Shown one piece after another: positions 53,453 to 62,232 of a DNA stretch of 64,000 nt. Position numbers and translations under genes: made by a program. Positions within the stretch are counted from its first letter, which is position 1. Each line of letters starts with the position of its first letter. Source of the DNA: Mesostigma viride (taxonomy: Eukaryota; Streptophyta; Mesostigmatophyceae; Mesostigmatales; Mesostigmataceae); the NCBI GenBank assembly GCA_009746045.1, contig RPFO01001130.1:7501-71500 (forward strand), given 5' to 3'. The notes below the pieces were generated by a model. That model saw only the letters and a list, made by a program, of their open reading frames with translations, was not told where the DNA came from and ran no database searches.

Positions 53453-53832
53453 CTCGAAACGCTAGCATCCCCATGCCCATGACTGCCCTTCAGTTTCTTG
53501 CTGATGAAACTGCGAATGAAATTGCTAATGAACATGCTAATGAAATGCCACCAACGCACCATGTGCGGTGCCACCAACGCATCAGTTGCGGTGCCACCAT
53601 GTATTGTTATATATAGCACATATATAGCACAGACATAGCACATGTATAGCTCTCAGAGGTGGATAGCTTTCGGGTGGTACGTGTGATGTCGTGCAGTAGG
53701 AGGCAGTGGGTACTGGGCTGGTTGCCGCCCATTAAAGCTGCTTGGCCGCTGACTGCCTCTCCTCCCCCGTGTGCCTCCATGCGTCCCCACCCTCGCGTGC
53801 TAATTCATATCACCACCGTTGCTGCTTTGCAG

Positions 53833-54230
53833 GCACGCGGTCCCTACCGCGTGGTGATTGTGGGCGAGCAAGAGCTCACACTGCAGTGCCTCAAGCTGAT
53901 GCTGCCACACGTGCCCGCCCAGCTGGAGGTAGCCGCCGCCATCTCGTCCCACCCAAAAATAGCAGCCGAGTGCCGGTCGTCACTGCCGGGCACGCCACTG
54001 TACCCGAACGTGAAGGCGTTCATGGCTGCACGCCCGGAACCCTTTGACGTGCTGTGGAGCGTGTACAACCCTTACTACGTGCCCAGGGAGATGCTGGCGT
54101 TGGCCAGGGTGGGCGCGTACAACTGCCACAACGCCCCACTGCCAGCCTACGCGGGCGCGCACGCTGCCACGTGGGCCATCTTTCACGAGGAGAGCTCGCA
54201 CGGGTGCACCTTCCACGAGATGACTGAGAA
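53833..54230 (+). CDS. NRPS gene, exon 2: formyltransferase domain, first half
   Basis: Starts in phase 0 after GCTGCTTTGCAG and ends in phase 2 at GAA|GTGGGT. It encodes a Rossmann-type strand (RVVIVGEQELTLQCLKLML), PFDVLWSVYNPYYVPREML, then GAYNCHNAPLPAYAGAHAAT and HGCTFHEMTE. This is the pattern of the formyltransferase domains fused to NRPSs (typically INFHDGPLPRYAG... HGVTWH). Asn (54,121-54,123) and His (54,127-54,129) are two of the three catalytic residues of the Met-tRNA formyltransferase family. Expected role: transfer of a formyl group from N10-formyl-tetrahydrofolate to the first carrier-bound amino acid. Confidence 0.85.
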
Positions 54231-55843
54231 GTGGGTGGGGGGGGTGATGCAGTGGGGCTTTGAAGACGGGGAGGGGAGGGGGGGCCGAATGGGGGTATAA
54301 GATGGGGGGAACGAATGGGGGGGGGGGGTTGACTGTAGGTCCAGGCGATCTCAGGAGGGATAGGCGTGACGGGACAAGAGGGATGAAGAAGTGTGTGTGT
54401 GGGGGGGAAGCATGGTCCACGTTCCTGAATCATTTGAGATGCAAGCAGCGTAGATATGATGATGTTAACAGAAGGGTAGAAAGAGAAGATGAATGGGATG
54501 CAGGGCCTGCGCTGGTTGCGCGTAGCAGAACACGACTGTGCCGGCAGCCAGGTGAGGGATGTGCGCAAGGGCAGGTGCTGGCAGATGGACCATGGCACCG
54601 TCGGTGGCACGGGCAGCTAGTGCTGTCACTCGCCACTGGCATGGCCATTCGATCGGCGCAGGTATCCAGTTTGGGAGCACAGCAACAGGCTCAGCGTTGG
54701 AGCCACGTGGGTTGGCCACAGCCCCGATAGCGGCAGGTGGAGCTGAGGCGATGTGCGGATCCAAGGAGATGGGGGAGATCATGGCTGGGGAGGGGAAAGC
54801 ATGTCCCGTTGGTTGCTTCTTGTATGGTGTTTCCACATACGCTGTCTACACTCGCTGGCCATTCTTCCCGTCCCTTTATTATCTATCTTCCTTGAGCAGT
54901 TAATAAGAATGTTTTCACACGCCGCCTGTTGAGGATTTTGAGCCCGAATGTGAATGCACGCTCGCTGCAAGCTGCTACCTATTATGTAGGTACTATGGAT
55001 TACACGCAGGCCACCCCTCCTGGCTGGAGTCCTGCCAAATCCTACACCAGTCTATCTAGTGGAGGTACCGTAACCGAACACACGGCACATCCGTACAGAG
55101 CATATATTTCCGAACAGTGCATGTCCAGACCATAGGACCTTGCTGCCATAAGTCCAAACGTTACGTTTAAATAATATCCAACAGATGAGGCGGTACTCAC
55201 GTTGCATGTATAGTTCAGAGCTCAGGACGATTCAGAGATCAATACCGGCCCAAACGGTCCTGAACCTTTCGGTGACAACTACTCATGGCCACTATGAAGA
55301 GTCACAAATGAGCGTAGTCCGATCACTGGTTCTCAGGACGTGATACTGATACTGTCCATTAGTGTACACAATCAGATATGTTTAGGCTACATGGCTGATG
55401 GCTCCTTGGCCACGTAGCCACTTAAACCAGTTCGAGGATTCTGTCTCCCAGGAACCAAATCATTCTTCAAGTGCAGAAGACATCAAGTCAGAATCGTATG
55501 GAGATATAATCCACCGTCCACATTCCATATCAATGGACTACGGGAGATTCACAGCCAGCCACCTTTCCTGGCAGGTTATTTAGGCAGAATAAACACTAGG
55601 TGACATCCTGGTCACCTAACTAGTACCTGTGCCCTCCCTCTGCCTTGGCTTCCTCTGCTTGTTTCCTTTTGCATCAATCCTGGCCCTCTTCACGAGCTCT
55701 CTTTTTGCTTGTGACCTCTCATATGTACCCACTTGTCCATGGCCCACCCTGGCGGTCTTCATCCCACGATCGACTGCCATCACCCTCGTACGTTCCTAAC
55801 CCACCCCCGGCCACCCCTTTGGCCATGCCCCCGCTACACGCAG
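54231..55843 (+). other. NRPS intron 2 with a low-GC block
   Basis: Bounded by a GTGGGT donor and a CTACACGCAG acceptor with exactly matching phase (2 to 1 base). The GC-rich intron holds a contrasting, AT-richer block at about 54,926-55,621 that starts TGTTGAGG and ends near an AATAAA and a palindromic AGGTGACATCCTGGTCACCT. It could be a solo LTR or other insertion, but no target duplication was found. Confidence 0.55.
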
Positions 55844-56240
55844 GTATGATGCCGGCTGCATTGTCGCACAGCGCACCTTTGCGCTGGACGACAGCGACAC
55901 GGCGCTGACTTGCGAGCTCAAAGCGCACGATGCGGGGCTGGCCATGTTTGCGGAGCTCCTGGGCAAGCTGCTGGAGAAGGGGGGGGAGGAGGGCATGGGG
56001 TGCAAGGGCAAGGGGGGGGATGACAAGGGGGGCAAGGAGGGGGCCGAGTGCAAGGGCACGGGTGGCCATGCACTGCTGGCGGGGGTGGAGCAAGACCTGA
56101 CCAAGCGCACCTATCACGAGTACTGGCAGCGGCTGCCACGCGGCGCGGTGGTTGACTGGGCTGACCCGGCCCACAGGATATGCGCGCTCGTGCGCTCGCT
56201 GGACTATGGGCGCACCATCAACCGGATGGGGGTGGCCAGG
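55844..56240 (+). CDS. NRPS gene, exon 3: formyltransferase domain, second half
   Basis: One base completes the Lys codon left by exon 2. The frame then reads YDAGCIVAQRTFALDDSDTA. The Asp (55,848-55,850) is the third catalytic residue of the family. The exon continues with AHDAGLAMFAELLGKLLEKG, a Gly/Lys-rich linker of about 35 residues, and LTKRTYHEYWQRLP. It ends with VDWADPAHRICALVRSLDYG and NRMGVAR, the conserved end of NRPS-type formyltransferase domains (RTY...LDW...I.ALVRALDFG...NPLG). It ends in phase 0 at AGG|GTACGC. The Gly/Lys linker is an insertion relative to the usual domain. Confidence 0.85.
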
Positions 56241-56671
56241 GTACGCGGTGAGGGTGCCAGTCCTTAGCATGTCTGGGGGCGGTGGTGGTGGCCATAGAAT
56301 AGTGGCGGCGGTAATGGCGGTAGTTGCAGCGACCAGTGCCTGCAATGATGTGCTTGTACGTGTACGCTTTGCCCCATGGCGGCCTGCCTTTGATGACACC
56401 TTGCCTTCCCATCTCTGCCGCATTGCCTGCCCCTGTCTTGTTCTGCTTGCCTGCAAAGGTGCCGCGTGCATGTCGTGTCTCCTGCGGGGCCATGCCCGCT
56501 TCTGTCATCCGGAATATTCTTTTCTCTTGTAAAATCTGACCGTCGCAGATTGCTTGTGACACCCTTGTGTCTGGGAATCATTGAGAGGGACTTGTCCTTT
56601 CCTGTGGAATCGCTCATGGACAACCCGTTTGGCCCCCCATGTTGCTTCTGGCTGTCCTGCCCACCCTGCAG

Positions 56672-59190
56672 GTGGCGCTGGCCCCGCATGCCCTCTACGC
56701 GCTAATCTCCGCATCCATCGCTGATGTCAGGACAGTGCCATCCAACGCATCGGGCCGCGTGCAAGGGGACGCCACCGGTGCCGCACCCCTTGCTTCCTAC
56801 CACGTGGAGCGCGGCTGCATCACGCAAACCCCCGTGGCTGCAACGGTGGCGTCGCCCTCCTCCGCGGTTCCTGGCACCATCCTGCGCGTGCACGCGGAGG
56901 GCGGCGTGGAGGTGATGGCGGGCGATGGCATGGCGCTGCGGATGCAGCGTGTGCGGGCGCTCAGCTGTTACGCGGTCGAGGTGCCAGCAGCCACCGCGGT
57001 GGAGGAGTGCGGGCTGAGGGAAGGGGACGTGCTGCAGTCATTTGCCTGCGAGGGATACGTGGACGCATTGCTGCACGCGGCCAAGGAAGAGGCCTGGTGG
57101 GTCAAGAAGCTGGCGTCTGCCACCGAGGCGATCTGCTGGTACACCGGGCGACCGGTGGAGGAGGGCACGCCGCACTCGCCGCCATCCCACCAGGGGGGGT
57201 TCTCAGGGTACAGCGTCCCAAGGGAAACCCACAGCAGGGGCAGCTTCCCACCACGGTTGGCCCGGCGGCACACCACCGTGATGCGGCTGCTGCAGCAGTG
57301 TACCGCGCCCGCTGACAGGGTGGAGGCCGCAGAGGGCGCGGACACGCCCGAGTCCGCTCCCGTGCTGCAAGGGGAGCCGGAGACATGTTCAGGGAAGATG
57401 GGCGCAGGTATGGAGGGGGCGAGTGCGCGCAATCTGCGACATGGGGGCGGCTTGGTCGGGTTGTCCCGCGCGGTGCTGGCCGCCAGTGATGCCGCCGCAG
57501 CACAACCGGTTGACCAGGCAGGGCCAGCCGTGGCCTTTGACGAGGGCAGCCACACAGGGCACCACCCGCACGTGGTCTTCTGCTGCCCTGTCAGCGTGCC
57601 AGGTGCCGGCATCATGTTGTTGGACGGGCGTCCCGCCAGCAGCCTGGAGGCGCTGGTGGCTGCGTTTGCCACCATGGTGTGCCGTACGGGGGGGTACAAC
57701 TGCCTGCCGCGCTTCACGCTCCGCCTGATGGATCGCCGCGTGCCCACGTGGGGCGGGCTGTTCAGCAGCAGCGCACCTCTGGATGTCGCACTGCCATGCC
57801 TGCCGGATGCCAGCAGTAATGACACTGGCACGAGCACCCGTGGCGGCAGCAAGCACGGCAGTAGCGGTGGTGGCGGCAGCGTAGACCTGGACGCCCCCTT
57901 CACGGCGGTCATGGACGCCTTGCGCGATGAGCTGGCAGCCATCCGCAAGCACAGCGGAAGCTTCCCCCCTGACCTGTTGGTGCGGTATCCGTGCCTGGAG
58001 CCGTTTGCGCACCTGTCGGTGGGCGTGGAGGTGGTTTCCAGAGACAGCGGCAGCAGTGGCGGGGGTGGCGGGGGTGGCGGCGACGAGCGGCAGGGCCAAG
58101 GAGGTGCAGCGTGGTCCATTAGCGGGGAGGCCTCACCGAGCAAGGCCCGCGAGGGTGACGTCGGGCAGGTGACGGACCGGGACATGCTCAACGCATCCCT
58201 TGTGCTTGTGCTGCGCGTGGTGGAGGAGGGGGGCGGAGGGGAAAGCCCCCCCTGGACACGTGTGGAGAGTGCGTACCTGACCATGTCGGGCCACCGCATG
58301 GTCATCGAGGACATGGTGCGGCTGGTGGATGTCTTCCAAGCCCTGATGGCGGATGTGCTGGCGAGTCGCGGCCGCAAATCGCCCTGGCTGCTCTCACTGC
58401 TGGGCGAGGGAGAGCGTGCCGTCGTGCTCAGCCACTGGGCGCACGGCGACCTGAAGCAGCCGCGCGCGCTGCTGGTGGGCAGCAAGCACACGCTGGAACT
58501 GCAGCCATCGATACCTCGTGAGCCGGCTGCCAGCACAAGCGACAGCTGCCAGAACTGGGGCAGGGGCGCGGGCGTCGGTGACAGCAGCTTGCGCGTGGGG
58601 GGGGGTACCGGCCTCAGTGACAGCAGCAAGCACTCAGGGGACAACCTGTCGCCCAGCGCGTCTCCAGTAGAGTCGAGGGATGACGTGGCAGCCCTCGCGG
58701 CGGCGGCAGCGCCAGCGACGCTGTCGCCTTGCTCTGGTGCCGGAGGCTTCAGTGCTCGCCCCCCCCCGCAGCTCATGCATGAGGTGATCACTGCGTGGGG
58801 CACCCGCACGCCATGCGCGCTCGCAGTACTGGACAACGAGGGTGTCTGGCTGACACATGGCGAGCTGAGGGCGAGGACGCACGCCTTGGCGCTGGTGCTG
58901 CGACAATGGGGAAGCGGCGGCGGCGAGGGCGTGTCTCTTTCCTCCCCCTCTTTCAGTCTAGGCCCCAATGTCCCCGTCGTGCTGGCCATGCACTGCTGCA
59001 CCGACTTCGTGGTGTCCATGCTCGCGGTGCTGGCTACTGGCGCCGCATTCGTGTCGCTGGACCCGAGTGACCCGGTCGAGCGCGTGCGCGACATCGTGGC
59101 CCGGTGCGGCGCGCCGCTTGTGTTGTCCTTGCGATGTCACGAGGCGTTGCTGCGCACAATAGGGCTCACGTGGGATGGGCCGGGGGGGCA
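56672..59190 (+). CDS. NRPS gene, exon 4: formyltransferase C-end, condensation-like domain, start of adenylation domain 1
   Basis: Starts in phase 0 after CACCCTGCAG ([11 protein letters not shown]), continuing the formyltransferase. [20 protein letters not shown] is its small C-terminal beta domain. From about 57,085 ([12 protein letters not shown]) to 58,470 ([15 protein letters not shown]) lies a condensation-like region with [29 protein letters not shown] and [20 protein letters not shown]. No HHxxxDG motif is visible, so it may be structural rather than catalytic. Adenylation domain 1 starts at about 58,770, with [15 protein letters not shown] (A1) and [20 protein letters not shown] (A2). 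Poly-Gly and Ser linkers are frequent. The frame changes between about 59,165 and 59,225 in a G-rich stretch. Confidence 0.8.
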
Positions 59191-59214
59191 CGTGAGGGGG
59201 GGGGCGCGCAGGTG

Positions 59215-59670
59215 GCCAGCAACGGCAGCATTGAAGCCTCGCTGCCGCCCCCTGCGAATGCCGACCATGTGGCCCTACCTGGCCAGGGACCCCTGGTGAT
59301 CTTCATCGACGACATCCGGCCCCTTTGGGACGTGTGTGTGGGTCTCAATGGTGCCGTATCCCTTCAGGGCGCTACTGCTGGCACCGCCACTGCCCCCGAT
59401 GAGGCCGACAAGCAACCCCCAGTCACATCATCGGCCGATTCCCTGCCCTTATTCTTTCCACCACCGACATCTGCCAGAGCCATGGCGCTGCCAGATAAGG
59501 CGTCGCCCCCTCCCCTGCGCCCGCGGCCCGATGACCTTGCGTACATCCTGTACACATCCGGTTCCACGGGGCAGCCTGAAGGAGTGCAGGTTACCCACCG
59601 GGGGCTGGTGCCCCACTTTTTGGACGTGGCGCTGCGGCTGCGCATCACGGCAGCTGATGTGGGCCTGCAG
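59215..59670 (+). CDS. NRPS gene, adenylation domain 1, motif A3 region
   Basis: In a different frame from exon 4, this part reads [16 protein letters not shown], a loop of about 60 residues, and then [20 protein letters not shown], the P-loop-like A3 motif that binds ATP phosphates. It ends in phase 0 at CTGCAG|GTGGGT. The break from exon 4 falls at runs of seven to nine Gs (59,180-59,210). A CACGTGAGG...GCGCAG pair there would be an intron of only about 25 bp, so a homopolymer error in the assembly is the likelier reason. A true break cannot be excluded. Confidence 0.75.
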
Positions 59671-60467
59671 GTGGGTGCTGGCACATGTGGTTTGGTACTG
59701 CGGGTAGGTGGGGCCGGCTGCGCATGCAGGAGCTGTGTAGACGACCATGTAATCTTCTGGAACAATGGGTGGTTGGAGACCCCGAGCACATGCAGGATAG
59801 GCACCTCCATGTCGGGCCAGGGTGGGGGCTGTCCCTTGTGCATGGCAGGCATGGTAACAAGACCGTGTGTGTGCCCTCGTGACGTAAGAGAGTGGTAGGA
59901 AATTGTCCAGGCGGCGGCCATGCACTGCCGTCTGGCCCGCGCCTGCGTTGCGTGTTGCCACAGGGATCACCCGCGATTAGCTGTGGCCGGTGGGCAACCG
60001 CATCGGCGTCCGCTGGGCCCCGCACTGATTGTGCTGGCGGCTCTCTCGCCTCCTCTTGTCGTGGCCCGCGTCGCGATGCACCTGGCCCGCACGTGGTGGC
60101 ATGCACCTGGCACGCACGTGGTGGCATGCACCTGGCCTGCTCCTGGTGCAGGCTGGACTTTGCGTGCAGGGTTGTGGGCACCCCCTAGGCAAACACAGGA
60201 TGGTACTGGCTTTGTGATAGATGGGGCTTATGGAGGCGGCCGTCCACGATGATGCGCGTGCGGTTGCCTGATGGATGGCGCGAGTGGGGAGGCTGTGACT
60301 GGCCCCCAGTGCACACGCTCACATGCGCGCCCTGCGCTGCGCGCCCTGCATCCTGTGTGCACACCCTCACACCCGTTGACCCCTGCGTGCATGACGAATG
60401 GATGCGGCCGCCTGTGGTCATGCGGCCCCCTGGCGCCTGGCCCCCCCTTGTGCCCATACCCTGGCAG

Positions 60468-60727
60468 GCGCTCACGCACACGTGCGACGCCTCGCTGCTG
60501 GGGATGCTGTTTCCCCTCTTCTGCGGCGGTGGCGTCTACTTGGCGGGCCCCAAGTTGTTGTCGGACCCGCAGCTGCTAGCGCGCAAGATTGGATCGCTGG
60601 GCGTCACCTTCTTGGTGTCAGAGCCCTCGCTGCTCGCGCTGTTGCTCAACACGGAGGGCCAGTTGCCGCCCTCACTGCGCAACGTGGTGGTGGGCGAAGA
60701 GCCTCTTACTGCCGCACTCGTTGACCG
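60468..60727 (+). CDS. NRPS gene, adenylation domain 1, motif A4 region
   Basis: Starts in phase 0 after CCCTGGCAG and ends in phase 2 at ACCG|GTGCGG. It reads ALTHTCDASLLGMLFPLFCG, then VTFLVSEPSLLALLL and LPPSLRNVVVGEEPLTAALV. The CDAS block holds the Asp (60,486-60,488) that in standard adenylation domains binds the substrate alpha-amino group, so domain 1 is predicted to activate an alpha-amino acid. Confidence 0.82.
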
Positions 60728-60960
60728 GTGCGGCCACCGTCATACACCTATTGCTGGAACTTTAAATCATAGTTTGGGATGGGTGCGCTCTGCATGGGGC
60801 TGGACTGAACTTGGCTGTGGTGGCATCGCTCGGCATGGCATCTCATGTGCATGCCTGAAGTGTGGCGGCATGCCTGGCCAATGCCGCTTGCGTGTCATGG
60901 CTGGTTCTCTCATAGAGGCGGGCTGCACGTGTGGAGGTCTACACGGGCATGGTTCACTCC

Positions 60961-61140
60961 TCGCCACCGTGTCCAAACACTCTCGCCACCGTGTCCAAAC
61001 ACTCTCGCCACCGTGTCCAAACACTCTCGCCACCGTGTCCAAACACTCTCGCCACCGTGTCCAAACACTCTCGCCACCGTGTCCAAACACTCTCGCCACC
61101 GTGTCCAAACACTCTCGCAACCGTGTCCAAACAGTCTCGC
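60961..61140 (+). repeat. 20-bp minisatellite, nine units, in an NRPS intron
   Basis: Unit TCGCCACCGTGTCCAAACAC, nearly exact, repeated without spacers. All three frames are open through it. It lies between phase-matched exons and is flanked by consensus splice sites, so it is intronic. Confidence 0.95.
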
Positions 61141-61252
61141 GATCTTGTCTAAACATGTGGTGCGGCCGTATCTGCCCTGCGCCCTCCCTTGGATCCTGCC
61201 CCCCATTGTGACCCTGTTCTCCTGCCCTCTGGCCCTGCTCTTGTGGTCGCAG

Positions 61253-61307
61253 GTTGGCGGAGCCCAGCGGCCCCCACGTGCAGCTGCACAACTTCTACGG
61301 GCCCACG
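61253..61307 (+). CDS. NRPS gene, 55-bp micro-exon with motif A5
   Basis: One base after GGTCGCAG completes the Arg codon of the preceding exon. The frame reads LAEPSGPHVQLHNFYGPT and stops at a phase-0 donor ACG|GTGGGT. NFYGPT is motif A5, normally followed by Glu. The exact phase fit on the left and the motif make this small exon credible. No continuing exon with A6-A10 follows in the window. Confidence 0.75.
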
Positions 61308-62232
61308 GTGGGTGCTCTGCATGGCACTGCGTGGCCCCGCACCATTCTCAGTCGTGTGTTGTCATTGCTCGGGTTTGCAACAAGTGCTTGCCTGTTCATT
61401 GTGCAGGCTGGGAGTGATGTGAGCATGGGAGTGCGTGCATGTTGGGCTGTTCAGAGTCGATGTGCGGGATGATACATGCGTAGCACGCATGTCACTTGTG
61501 GCGGCCAGCATTAGAGCACCCTTTTATGGGTGACAAGCAAAACGCTAGCCGGGGCCGAGCGTGCACATTGGAGGTGCCATGGCGGGGTGCCGCTCATGGA
61601 CGTGTGACCATGATCAAAGGAAGGGGACACTGTAGCGAGCTGGGCGAGATGGAGCAGGTCACAGTAGCTCAAGGTGAGGTCACTGTAGCGCTGTCATGAC
61701 CATCTTTGGGGTAGTGACCCATGGAAGAAAACGTCCTGCTTGTGCCCTCTCTAGGCGAGCTGTCACGCAGTTTTGGTAGTAAGCCATGAATTGAAGGGAG
61801 CCGGTGAAGATCAGCGATAAGTGCATTGTGCCTGGTTGATCAAGGAGGAACGACGAGCACTGCATCAGTACCATGATAACCCCGTGTGACACATGGGAAG
61901 GGGGTGCTAAGCTAGCCTGCTGCATGAGTTCAAAACTGGAGTGGGATTTGTGGCATGTCAAATGCCCATTATCTGACCATGGAGGCAACCAGGGAGCCGG
62001 CGCATACACGCGTCTAGAGGATGATTCTGCCCAGCCCTTTTGGTCTTCACCGTCCACACGGCAGCTTCCAAGGCACTGATACGCCGGTCCTGCCCATCTT
62101 ACCACCCCTGCCACCCCTCACATCCCTCACCCCAGCATTCTCCATGGGAGGCCCAATCTCGCTGCACCACCTCATGTGCTCTTGCTTGGAACTGTGCTCT
62201 TCATTCGCGTGCCTCCATTGCAAGAGTCGGCA
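61308..62232 (+). other. Stretch where the rest of module 1 would be expected; none found
   Basis: About 925 bp between the A5 micro-exon and the condensation-tail exon. No frame shows motifs A6-A10, a carrier-domain LGxxS or a condensation HHxxxDG. Typical modules need over 2 kb of coding sequence here. The stretch is consistent with intron sequence, a genomic deletion or an assembly collapse. Confidence 0.6.

Noticed and set aside
56968-59094. 708-codon open frame on the minus strand
   Set aside because: Antisense to NRPS exon 4. GC-rich third positions leave the opposite strand open; no protein family is visible.
60961-61140. CRISPR-like or coding repeat
   Set aside because: No spacers, and it lies between phase-matched splice sites, so it is an intronic minisatellite.
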